DNA of 41,522 nt from Opitutaceae bacterium. Lineage in GTDB: Bacteria; Verrucomicrobiota; Verrucomicrobiia; Opitutales; Opitutaceae. Of this stretch, positions 32,452 through 40,020 are shown one piece after another. Location: the NCBI GenBank assembly GCA_005792355.1, contig SXSC01000158.1, positions 1-41,522 of the forward strand, written 5' to 3'. The notes below the pieces were generated by a model. It saw only the letters and a program-made list of their open reading frames with translations, had not been told where the DNA came from and made no database searches. The first letter of the stretch is position 1. Every line of letters starts with the position of its first letter. Both the position numbers and the translations under genes were made by a program.

Positions 32452-34596
32452 ATGTCGTATCGCCCCCTCTTCCATTCATTGGTTGCGATCTTGCTCTCCG
32501 GCGCCGTTGCGGCGCCGTCAGCTTTCGCGGCGGTCGCCGCCGCGAAAGCTCCGCGCACCTCAATCCTCGCCGGCCACGCCGACGCCTTTCGGGCCTACTG
32601 CACCAACGGCGAAGGAGCCCGGGCCTTCGCGAAAATCCGCGCCGACTACGACCGCGACTACGCCACCTTCAACGTGCCGCCCGAGCCGGTCACCTACGGC
32701 GATCCCTCGCCTTCGAAACGCACCTCCGACATGGCCGACACGTGGCGCGCCCAACAGGACGTCTGTGGCCGCATCACCGCCGTTGCCGAAGCCGCCACCC
32801 TCTGCTGGATCGTGACGGGCGAGGAAAAATACTTCGCCAAGGCGCGCGAAATTCTCCTCGCGACCTCCACGTGGACGCTTGGCCCCCTCGGCAAGCCCGT
32901 CGACTGGCGCAACGGCCCGGTCCCCGGCGCCGCTGACATCTATTACAACGACGAGGCGCACTTCCGCCTCTGGCGGAAACTCCCTCTCGTCTACGATCAA
33001 CTCCGCCCGCGACTTTCCGCCGTCGACCGCGCCACCATTCTCGCCCACTTCCGGGCCCGCGGCGCCCGCTCCGCCGCCTGGGTTGCGAAACAAGGCGATA
33101 TCGCCAAGGTCCGCCGCAACTCCATCGAGGGCGCGGAGCTCTCGTCGCACCCGATCCGCTTCATGCCCATGACCGGCCTGACCGGCCTCGCGCTCTGGGA
33201 CGACCTGCCCGAGGCGCGCGCGTGGTGGGAGTTCGCCTACAACTTCTACCGCGACCAGTTCAGCCCCTGGGGCGGCGACGACGGCGGCTGGGGCGAAGGC
33301 AGCGCCTACTGGCGCGGCACCTTCGACCACGCCACCTTTCAGGACGCGCTTCTCGCCCTGGGCGATCCTCTCGCGTACGCATCGCCCTTCTGGAAAAATT
33401 CACCGTATTTCGCGCTCTATAACGTCCAGCCGTACCTGCACACCATCTTCGGCGACGCCTCCAACGCCGGCCGTTTCAATCTCGAGCCGACCACCGCCGA
33501 CTACTTCGAATATATGGCGCGCGTGCAACAAAACGGCGCTTTCCTCAGCTACGCCGCTCTCTGCAGCGACCAACGCCCGCGTCCGATCGACAAGGGCCTC
33601 GCGGGTCTCGACCGCGGCTACCCCGTCGCCGCGGAATTTCTCGTGCGCAATTTCGGTGTCACCAACAAGGCGATACCGCCCGGGCAGCCCCTGGCCACCT
33701 TGCCGCCCCACCGCTACTTTCGCGACGTCGGTTGGGTTTCGCTGCACAGCGCCCTCGGCCGACCTGACGACGACATCCAGGTCACGTTTCGCGCCTCACC
33801 CTACGGCTCCTTCAGTCACAGCCACGCCGATCAACTCGGCTTCATTCTCAACGCCTACGGGGAGGGACTCGCGATCAACTCATCCTATCGTGAATTCCAC
33901 AATTCGCCGCACCACGAGCAGTGGACCCGCCAGTCGATTTCGAAAAACGTCATTCTGATCGACGGTGTCGGCCAGCTCGCCAAATCCAAGAAATCCACCG
34001 CCCGGATCACCCGCTTCGAACAATCACCGCGCGCCGTCTGGACCACCGGCGATGCCACCGCCGCCTACCAGGCGGCCCAAAAGACCCAGGGCCGCGTGCA
34101 ACGCGTGACCCGCGATCTCATTTTCATCGATCAGCGCTACGTCGTGCTCCGCGACCGCGTCGTGCTCGCGACCCCGGGCAAGATCACGTGGCTGCTTCAC
34201 GCGGAGAAGGATCTGGCATGGGACGCCTCACGGGCCACCGCGACGATTCGCGGCCACCTCGGAAAGTCCACGCTGACGGCCCGGGTCTTCGCCCCTGGTG
34301 CCTCGTGGCAGGGCACCGTTTCCACGAAGTTTCCCGTGCCCGTCGATTCGAAATATACCGACGGTGTCGGCTCCGCCTATATCACCGGCACGTGGCATAA
34401 TCAGGCCCATCTCTCCATCGAGACGGCGACGTCAGCCAACGATTTCACCGTTTATACGGTGCTCTGGCCCGAGCGGGGCACCGCGCCGACGACACCGTCG
34501 GCCACGGTCTCCGCCGCCGGCGTCCTCACGATTCGGCGACCCGACGGCAAGACCGACGTCGTGTCCGTGACCGACACCGCCTTGCTGGTCCGGTGA
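32452..34596 (+). CDS. Exported heparinase II/III-like polysaccharide lyase
   Basis: A 714-residue exported protein (signal about residues 1-27, LFHSLVAILLSGAVAAPSAFA). The N-terminal half is an alpha/alpha toroid (alginate-lyase-like: TWRAQQDVCGRITAVAEAATLCWIVTG, PGAADIYYNDEAHFRLW, DDGGWGEGSAYWRGTF). From about residue 430 it is the heparinase II/III beta-sandwich, with FRASPYGSFSHSHADQLGF (His456, His458), INSSYREFHNSPHHEQWTRQSISKNVILIDG. This fold cleaves uronate-containing polysaccharides by beta-elimination; oligo-alginate, heparinoid or other uronans are candidates. ATG 32452 is preferred to 32428 because the signal peptide then starts at the N-terminus. A 31-bp near-palindrome encodes part of the signal peptide. 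It lies between the DUF2264 and Gfo/Idh genes in the saccharide locus. Confidence 0.87.
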   Translation: MSYRPLFHSLVAILLSGAVAAPSAFAAVAAAKAPRTSILAGHADAFRAYCTNGEGARAFAKIRADYDRDYATFNVPPEPVTYGDPSPSKRTSDMADTWRAQQDVCGRITAVAEAATLCWIVTGEEKYFAKAREILLATSTWTLGPLGKPVDWRNGPVPGAADIYYNDEAHFRLWRKLPLVYDQLRPRLSAVDRATILAHFRARGARSAAWVAKQGDIAKVRRNSIEGAELSSHPIRFMPMTGLTGLALWDDLPEARAWWEFAYNFYRDQFSPWGGDDGGWGEGSAYWRGTFDHATFQDALLALGDPLAYASPFWKNSPYFALYNVQPYLHTIFGDASNAGRFNLEPTTADYFEYMARVQQNGAFLSYAALCSDQRPRPIDKGLAGLDRGYPVAAEFLVRNFGVTNKAIPPGQPLATLPPHRYFRDVGWVSLHSALGRPDDDIQVTFRASPYGSFSHSHADQLGFILNAYGEGLAINSSYREFHNSPHHEQWTRQSISKNVILIDGVGQLAKSKKSTARITRFEQSPRAVWTTGDATAAYQAAQKTQGRVQRVTRDLIFIDQRYVVLRDRVVLATPGKITWLLHAEKDLAWDASRATATIRGHLGKSTLTARVFAPGASWQGTVSTKFPVPVDSKYTDGVGSAYITGTWHNQAHLSIETATSANDFTVYTVLWPERGTAPTTPSATVSAAGVLTIRRPDGKTDVVSVTDTALLVR
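32520..32550. repeat. 31-bp near-perfect palindrome inside lyase signal peptide
   Basis: 14-bp arms AGCTTTCGCGGCGG and the exact inverse flank a 3-bp centre (TCG). It encodes AFAAVAAAKA at the end of the signal sequence. The arm contains TTTCGCGGCG, as in the palindromes upstream of argG, so it may be a repeat that entered the coding sequence. Confidence 0.55.
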
Positions 34597-34670
34597 CCGA
34601 CCGGACGTTCCGGCCGGCAAAGCGCGGATTGCACTGCGACGCAGAATCTCCCCACACTCGCATCACCCCC

Positions 34671-36011
34671 ATGAACCGCCGCACGTTTCTCCATTCCACC
34701 GCCACCGCGGGCGCCCTCAAGGCGTTTTCGATCCAGACCCGCGCCGCTGAAAAATCCGGACGCAAATACCGCACCGCACTGGTTGGCTGCGGCTGGTGGG
34801 GCGGCAACATCGTGGGGGAGGCGGTGGCCAGCGGGCAGTGCGAAATTGTCGGGATGTGCGATGTCGACATGCGCCAGCTCGATCCGAGCGTCGATCGCAT
34901 CGTGAAACTCAGCGGCAACCAGCCGCGCAAATACCGCGATTACCGTGAACTGCTCGCGAAGGAGAAACCGGAAATCGTGATCGTCGCCACCCCCGATCAC
35001 TGGCACGCCCTACCGACGATCGCCGCCGTGAAGGCCGGGGCGCACGTCTACGTCGAAAAGCCGATCGCGCACACCATCGCCGAGGGCCGCGCGATGGTGA
35101 ACGCCGCGCGGGCGGCGAATCGCGTGGTGCAGGTCGGCACTCATCGGCGCACTTCGCCGCACACGATCCAGGCGCGCGAGTTCATCCGCTCCGGCAAAGT
35201 CGGGCAAATCGGCATGGTGCGCTGCTTCGTCAACGCCGGCGGCAGCGGCCCCGAAAAGCCGCTCCCCACCGTCCCCGTGCCGCCCGGGCTCGATTGGGAC
35301 GCCTGGTGCGGGCCCGCGCCGCTGCGGCCATTCAACAGCGGCGCCGACAATCGCGGCATCCATCCGCGTGGTTTCCGTCAATACCTCGACTACGCCAACG
35401 GCACGCTCGGCGACTGGGGCATCCATTGGTTCGATCAGGTCCTGTGGATCACGGACGAAAAATGGCCGAAAAAGATCTTCTCTGTCGGCGGCCGCCCGAT
35501 CAAAGGCCCGCCGGTGCTCACTCCGCACGAACAAACGACGGACGCGCCCGACCATCAGCTCGTGAATTTCGAGTTCGAGAAATTCTCGGTCGCCTGGGAA
35601 GCGCGGCAGTTCGGCGGCAACAACGCGGAAAAGGGCGAAAACGTCGGCTGCAACTTCTACGGCACCAAGGGCATCTTCCGTCTCGGCTGGCGCGGGGGTT
35701 GGACGTTTTATCCGGCCGACGAAAAGAATCCCGTGCTGCACGAGGACGCGAAACTCAACCCGCCCGATCAGCAGAACATTCGCGAGCTGTGGGCGGATTT
35801 CCTCGACGCCATCAGGACGGGCCGCCGCCCGGTGTCCGATATCGAGGAAGGCCACCACTCGACGAATTGTTCACTGCTCGGCATGCTCAGCCTCAAGCTC
35901 GGTCGCAGCGTGGCGTGGGACGGAGCCAGGGAGATGATCACGGGCGACCCCGAGGCGAACAAGCTCCTGCGCCGTGCCTACCGAAAAGGATGGGAATATC
36001 CGTCGGACTGA
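34671..36011 (+). CDS. Gfo/Idh/MocA oxidoreductase with Tat-like leader
   Basis: A 446-residue NAD(P)-dependent sugar or polyol oxidoreductase. The leader MNRRTFLHSTATAGALKAF has a twin-arginine type motif (NRRTFL), suggesting export in folded form with bound cofactor. Then follow the Rossmann motif YRTALVGCGWWGGNIVGEA, VATPDHWHALPTIAAVKAGAHVYVEKPIAHT (the EKP motif with catalytic Lys), GTHRRTSPHT and DWGIHWFDQVLWIT with a His in the active-site region. Relatives act on glycosides, including the 3-dehydrogenases paired with DUF1080 hydrolases, which would fit the DUF1080 gene at 17051, though the two are 17 kb apart. The start at 34671 places the leader correctly; it is 74 bp after the lyase gene and ends the saccharide locus. 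Confidence 0.92.
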   Translation: MNRRTFLHSTATAGALKAFSIQTRAAEKSGRKYRTALVGCGWWGGNIVGEAVASGQCEIVGMCDVDMRQLDPSVDRIVKLSGNQPRKYRDYRELLAKEKPEIVIVATPDHWHALPTIAAVKAGAHVYVEKPIAHTIAEGRAMVNAARAANRVVQVGTHRRTSPHTIQAREFIRSGKVGQIGMVRCFVNAGGSGPEKPLPTVPVPPGLDWDAWCGPAPLRPFNSGADNRGIHPRGFRQYLDYANGTLGDWGIHWFDQVLWITDEKWPKKIFSVGGRPIKGPPVLTPHEQTTDAPDHQLVNFEFEKFSVAWEARQFGGNNAEKGENVGCNFYGTKGIFRLGWRGGWTFYPADEKNPVLHEDAKLNPPDQQNIRELWADFLDAIRTGRRPVSDIEEGHHSTNCSLLGMLSLKLGRSVAWDGAREMITGDPEANKLLRRAYRKGWEYPSD

Positions 36012-36143
36012 TCGCGGATATTTTTCGATCTTCCTGTCCGACGGGCGACGATTGAACTGACGAAGCTGCCAGATGACGCCGAGTCGGACCTCATTGGGAC
36101 TGCCGCGCGATGGTTGCGTCGCACGCCGCTCTCGAATTGGCCT

Positions 36144-36620
36144 CTACCGATCCACCGCCTGCACCATCAAATCCTGCCGGTAAGGAGCCGACCTGAGTGT
36201 GACCACGTGGGCGTTGACGGTACGGAAGCGCACGCGGCCGCCGTAAATGACCCGCGCCTCCAAGTTTAGTCCATGCCGCACCATCGCGTCGTCCGCCTGG
36301 TATTCGATTTGGAATGGCACCGGTTCACCGGCGGCCGCTGAAAGGGTCTGCACGTGTTCCCCGAGAATGCGTTCAGCCTCCAGCCCCGGTCGCGACGCGA
36401 CCGGCAAATCGCCGCCCGCAGGACGAACCGGTTCGGTGGGGTTCCGCGCAATCAGTCGAACCATGATTTCGGCGCCAGCGGGCAAGGCCACTCCGGTGGT
36501 GAGGGTGCCCTTGAGCACCCGGTTCGGGCTGCCTTCCGGGGCCACGTCCAGGTGGCCGCAGCCCGCGCCCAGGACGAGGAGGTACAACGCGGCTGTCAGC
36601 GGAAGAATTCGGATATTCAT
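36144..36620 (-). CDS. YbaY/YscW-like outer-membrane lipoprotein
   Basis: A 158-residue lipoprotein: lipobox LVLGAGC with the lipidated Cys at residue 21. The body matches the YbaY/YscW pattern of small beta-sandwich lipoproteins: LKGTLTTGVALPAGAEIMVRL, VPFQIEYQADDAMVRHGLNLEARVIYGGRVRFRTVNAHVV. Relatives include type III secretion pilotins, but most have no known function. Its ATG overlaps the stop of the glycoside-hydrolase-like gene (36617-36620, ATGA), so the two are translationally coupled. Downstream it faces the convergent Gfo/Idh gene across 132 bp that show no terminator. Confidence 0.75.
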   Translation of the reverse strand: MNIRILPLTAALYLLVLGAGCGHLDVAPEGSPNRVLKGTLTTGVALPAGAEIMVRLIARNPTEPVRPAGGDLPVASRPGLEAERILGEHVQTLSAAAGEPVPFQIEYQADDAMVRHGLNLEARVIYGGRVRFRTVNAHVVTLRSAPYRQDLMVQAVDR

Positions 36621-37840
36621 TCGTGGATCGAGGTTGAGAACTTGCGGCGAAGATTTTCTGCGCGGAGGTTGAACTGCGTCAGCAACTCCGTGTGCTCACG
36701 CGCCTCTGCACCGTTGACGTGCAAAAGCCCGCGGGCAAACGGCGGCTGCTCGCCGGGTTCGTCCTGCCACTGCCCCCACGCAAAACCAATCGCGGCCGGG
36801 TGTCGAGCCACACGCTCCAGCGCAACGCGCGCCCCCCGGATCATTCGCTCGACGGAGGTCAGACGCCGTCCACGATCACTCGCCGCCGCCCGCAGAAATT
36901 CCTCCTGCACCCAGCAGACTTCACCCGCCAGAAACGGATGCAGCGCACCGGCGCCGGTCGCCGGCAACTCCCGCCAGTCCGGCATCGCCACATCCACCGC
37001 CGGGTAGACGCATTCCGCCAGCACGTCAGCACCCACCAGGTCGCGGAAGCGGCAGCCGAATAGCAGGTGATTTGAGTCCACCGCCCGCACGGCCGCCGCC
37101 GAGGTGGTGAAATAGCGCCGGGCAAACTCCCGGGTCCACCGCGCGTGGTCGCGCAGGTACCCGCGCGTGGCGATGCCCGACTCCCCGCGCGTCAGCTCGC
37201 GCACGACCTCCTTGTTCTTCATTTCCACGCCCCAGGCGCGCGCGAGTGAATCGAGCCGTCCACCATGCAGCGCCAACACGAACTCCCACGCCGCATGATA
37301 CGCGGCAAAACTCGGTTCGAGGCTCAGGCAATGCTGCAACAGCGACGGCCGGCCTTTTCTCGGACCCTGCGCCCACGCCAGCGTGTCATCCGTCATCCAG
37401 CCGATCAGCGCCCGGGATTCCGCCAGGGACCCGCAGACCTCGCGCGCCCGCACCATCGCTTGTCGGGGCCACTCGGGATCGAATACATCCGGCAAACGCA
37501 GCTCGGACGCCTGCACGACCCGCCCGGCGCGGCAAAAATCAATCGCGCGCAGGAAGGGCAGATCATCATCGCCGCCGACGCCCGACGTCACCCCCACGGA
37601 ATTAAAGCCCCACGCGCGCAGCTGCGCCGCCGAATCACAGGGCAACGCCCCATCGCCTTGCGGTGGTGCCGGTGTCACCCCGTGCACGCACCGGGCGAAA
37701 AACGCCTCGTGGCGTGGATTCATCAACCACCAACGGCCGGCCGCATCCTGGCCCGCTCGGAAAAACCCCTGCGTCCCGCGAAGCGTCATGGCACGGAACG
37801 CCACGTCCCCATCCACCGGGGCTTCGTTTGCCTGCGCCAT
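36617..37840 (-). CDS. Glycoside-hydrolase-like protein of unknown specificity
   Basis: A 407-residue protein without a signal peptide. The opening GTQGFFRAGQDAAGRWWLMNPRHEAFFARCVHGV resembles the start of agarase / beta-galactosidase type (alpha/beta)8 hydrolases (GFF-R-x-WW-x-x-P-x-G-x-x-F-x-x-G-V). Later parts (AQLRAWGFNSVGV, FARRYFTTSAAAVRAVDSNHLLFGCRF, LHPFLAGEVCWVQEEF) keep the barrel rhythm, but I cannot place both catalytic Glu residues; the usual xNE site at the end of strand 4 is not obvious, and SLAESRALIGWMTDD occupies that region. It may be inactive or specialised. It lies 9 bp after the LapA-like gene and overlaps the lipoprotein gene, giving a three-gene operon. Confidence 0.6.
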   Translation of the reverse strand: MAQANEAPVDGDVAFRAMTLRGTQGFFRAGQDAAGRWWLMNPRHEAFFARCVHGVTPAPPQGDGALPCDSAAQLRAWGFNSVGVTSGVGGDDDLPFLRAIDFCRAGRVVQASELRLPDVFDPEWPRQAMVRAREVCGSLAESRALIGWMTDDTLAWAQGPRKGRPSLLQHCLSLEPSFAAYHAAWEFVLALHGGRLDSLARAWGVEMKNKEVVRELTRGESGIATRGYLRDHARWTREFARRYFTTSAAAVRAVDSNHLLFGCRFRDLVGADVLAECVYPAVDVAMPDWRELPATGAGALHPFLAGEVCWVQEEFLRAAASDRGRRLTSVERMIRGARVALERVARHPAAIGFAWGQWQDEPGEQPPFARGLLHVNGAEAREHTELLTQFNLRAENLRRKFSTSIHE

Positions 37841-37849
37841 GCGGTGCGC

Positions 37850-38116
37850 CTACTTGTTCTTGCTCCCGCTCTTCTTTCCCTCGCCTCCGCTGCGGACCTC
37901 TTTCGTGCCGCCGACGGTGAGAATCGTTCCCGCCAGCAACCCCACGGCAAAGATGCCGAAATAGATCAACGCGGCAGACGCCCGAATCGGATCTTTCACC
38001 GTGGTTCCCGCCACTGGGAAATTAAAATCGATCTCCTGCCTGTTGTACAGGCCCACATAAAGCATCACAAAAAGGATGAGCAGGAGTGCAATGGTTTTGA
38101 CGACGGCTTTGAGCAT
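37850..38116 (-). CDS. Small LapA/DUF1049-like membrane protein
   Basis: 88 residues with two transmembrane helices: VVKTIALLLILFVMLYVGLYN and ASAALIYFGIFAVGLLAGTIL, separated by NRQEIDFNFPVAGTTVKD and followed by a Lys/Ser/Gly-rich cytoplasmic tail. The layout (helix, short NxxxIDFNF-type periplasmic loop, helix) is that of LapA/DUF1049 proteins, linked to lipopolysaccharide assembly and heat-shock regulation in enterobacteria. It is first in the operon with the glycoside-hydrolase-like and lipoprotein genes. The leader is pyrimidine-rich (TTTTTCCCTCC) with no Shine-Dalgarno. Confidence 0.7.
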   Translation of the reverse strand: MLKAVVKTIALLLILFVMLYVGLYNRQEIDFNFPVAGTTVKDPIRASAALIYFGIFAVGLLAGTILTVGGTKEVRSGGEGKKSGSKNK

Positions 38117-38477
38117 GGAGGGAAAAATAAAGGGTGATCGCGGCTTCGGAGATAGGTCGTAACGGACTCCTCCCCGCTTCGCAAACGCAAAGGAGCCGCC
38201 AACGCGGCAGCCTGGAGAACCACCGGCTGAATCTCGAGATTCCGTTTCGCGCGGGCAAACGGTCTCCGCGCGCCCGATTGCCCTCCCGAACCCGCCGCTC
38301 CACCATTGGCTTTCCCGAAAGGCACCGCCCTTTCAAGAAATCCTGTAACCGTTCCGCTTCCCGGTGGTTTTCCTCGGCAATACCAATCCATGTTCCGCTG
38401 TCACCGTGATTGCTGCCATCGACGAAATCCGTGTTCATTCGTGCCCTTCCGTGGTTGAAATACCTCGCACCGCCCCG
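38117..38477. other. Divergent spacer before the sigma factor gene
   Basis: 361 bp between the LapA-like operon and the sigma gene. It holds a phrase-like stretch GAAATCCGTGTTCATTCGTG followed by CCCTTCCGTGGTTGAAAT (about 38420-38460) that looks like a degenerate tandem of CCGTG units, probably a dispersed spacer repeat. TGTAACC at 38344-38350 resembles an ECF -35 element, but no matching -10 at normal spacing is clear. The sigma frame is open from 38364, but that part reads like spacer. Confidence 0.4.
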
Positions 38478-39050
38478 GTGGACACCGTGATCCTGCGCTC
38501 CGACCACACCTTGATGCTCGCCGTCCGCGACGGCGAACTCGACGCACTCGGCGAGCTCTTTGAACGTCACCACGGTCAGCTCTATGGATTCTTGGTGAAG
38601 CATACCGGCGACCGCACCGCGGCGGAGGACATCGTCCAGACGGTATTTCAGCGCATGCTCAAGTATCGTCATACCTATCGCGATGAGGGGAAATTCACGG
38701 CCTGGATGTACCATCTTGCGCGGCGCTGTTCCGCAGATCATTTCCGCAAAGCCCGCGCCGCCCCACGCGCGACGGATCCCTTCGACCTGAACCATCACGC
38801 GGATGAGGCGCCGCACGGTGCGCACCAGGCGGTCGCCCGCGACGACCACGCGCTGTTACACGCCGCACTCGCGCGGCTTGACCGCGACGCTCGCGAGGTC
38901 CTGCTGCTCTCGCGATTTCAGGAACTCTCCTTCGCCGAGATCTCCGGCATTCTGGAATGTTCCGTGGGTGCGGCCAAGGTCCGTGCCCACCGCGCGCTCC
39001 ACGAGTTGCGCGAGATTTATTTTAGCCTGCAAGCGGGACGTGCCACTTAA
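38478..39050 (+). CDS. ECF-type RNA polymerase sigma factor
   Basis: A sigma-70 family ECF factor of 190 residues if started at GTG 38478. Region 2 is LGELFERHHGQLYGFLVKHTGDRTAAEDIVQTVFQRMLKYRHTYRDEGKFTAWMYHLARRCSADHFRKAR; region 4 is LARLDRDAREVLLLSRFQELSFAEISGILECSVGAAKVRAHRAL. An ATG at 38364 is in frame but would add 38 residues that look like translated spacer repeat; ATG 38514 is the other option. It directs transcription in response to a signal relayed by the anti-sigma factor encoded 49 bp downstream. With that gene and the DUF4097 gene it forms a triad often seen in this and related phyla. Confidence 0.92.
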   Translation: MDTVILRSDHTLMLAVRDGELDALGELFERHHGQLYGFLVKHTGDRTAAEDIVQTVFQRMLKYRHTYRDEGKFTAWMYHLARRCSADHFRKARAAPRATDPFDLNHHADEAPHGAHQAVARDDHALLHAALARLDRDAREVLLLSRFQELSFAEISGILECSVGAAKVRAHRALHELREIYFSLQAGRAT

Positions 39051-39099
39051 CTTCGCGCCATCCTCCCCCCCCACCGATCCCTCTTTCTTCCTCGCAACC

Positions 39100-39942
39100 A
39101 TGAACTGCCAGCTCGCCCGTGACGTATTTCCCGAACTCCTCGACCGCCGCACTGCAGCCACGGCGCACCTCGGTGCCCGCGCGCACCTCGCGGGCTGCCC
39201 TGATTGCCAACGCTGGTTCGCCGCGCTCACCCAGACTGCCACCGCGCTTGACACCATGATCGTACCCCCACCCTCGGCGGGCCTCCGAAGGAATTTCTAC
39301 GCGATGCTTGAGGAGGAAAAACATTACGCGGCCAGTGTCCGCTCGATCGCCGAGCGTGCATCCGTCCAGCAGCACGGCCGCCTCCGGTGGTACGTGCGCT
39401 GGGTGGCCTCGCCGCTGGCGGGATGTGCCTTGATGGCGCTTGGCTTCTTCGCCGGGGCCCGGTCCACATCCATGTCAGTGGTGGTTCCGGTCGCAGGGGA
39501 TGCCACCACCCAGGCGAAGCTCGCCGAGTTGCAGCGCAAAGTGGATACGATGGGGCAACTCGTCAGCTACTCATTGCTGCAACAACAACAACGCCCGACC
39601 AACGACCGTCTGCGCGGTGTGCTCGCCTCGGCCGCAACCGATCGACCCAACGCCCAGATTATCAACGAGCTCATCAGCGCGCTAGCGCTTGATCCCAGCG
39701 CCAACGTCCGGCTCTGCGCCCTCGACGGCCTTTCCCCACACGCCGATCAAGCGGTGGTACGCGCCGGCGTGCTCGCCTCGCTGCCGCGTGAACATAACCC
39801 GCTCGTCCAGATCTCGATGATCGACCTCCTGACGACCGCCCGCGACGCCGGCGCGCGACCGGCGCTTGAAAGAATCTCACTCAGCGACAACACGGACAGC
39901 AGCGTGCGCGAGGCCGCCCTTCGCGCCCTTGCCCAGCTCTAA
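39100..39942 (+). CDS. Zinc-finger anti-sigma factor with HEAT-like repeats
   Basis: A 280-residue membrane protein. The N-terminus (CQLARDVFPELLDRRTAA...HLAGCPDCQRWF) is a zinc-binding anti-sigma domain with His29, Cys33 and Cys36 in the H-x3-C-x2-C arrangement and Cys3 as a possible fourth ligand. One transmembrane segment lies at about 103-122 (ASPLAGCALMALGFFAGA). A short coiled stretch follows (KLAELQRKVDTMGQLVSYSLLQQQQ), then HEAT-like helices in the periplasm (NVRLCALDGLSPHADQAVVRAGVLASL, PLVQISMIDLLTTARDAGARPALERI, VREAALRAL). It probably holds the upstream sigma factor inactive and senses an envelope signal through the HEAT part. It ends 78 bp before the DUF4097 gene. Confidence 0.87.
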   Translation: MNCQLARDVFPELLDRRTAATAHLGARAHLAGCPDCQRWFAALTQTATALDTMIVPPPSAGLRRNFYAMLEEEKHYAASVRSIAERASVQQHGRLRWYVRWVASPLAGCALMALGFFAGARSTSMSVVVPVAGDATTQAKLAELQRKVDTMGQLVSYSLLQQQQRPTNDRLRGVLASAATDRPNAQIINELISALALDPSANVRLCALDGLSPHADQAVVRAGVLASLPREHNPLVQISMIDLLTTARDAGARPALERISLSDNTDSSVREAALRALAQL

Positions 39943-40020
39943 GTGCCCAGCACCGACCGATTCTTCACAACGAACGATGCCAGAAAGCTCGCAGTTCAAA
40001 TCCGTAAATTCCAATCAATC

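Noticed and set aside
30803..32563. Long minus-strand open frame (586 codons) opposite the DUF2264 gene
   Set aside because: Low-complexity antisense translation with no recognisable motif; the plus strand carries a clear family protein.
38344..38380. ECF autoregulatory promoter before the sigma gene (TGTAACC)
   Set aside because: A -35-like element is present but no convincing -10 at 15-17 bp.
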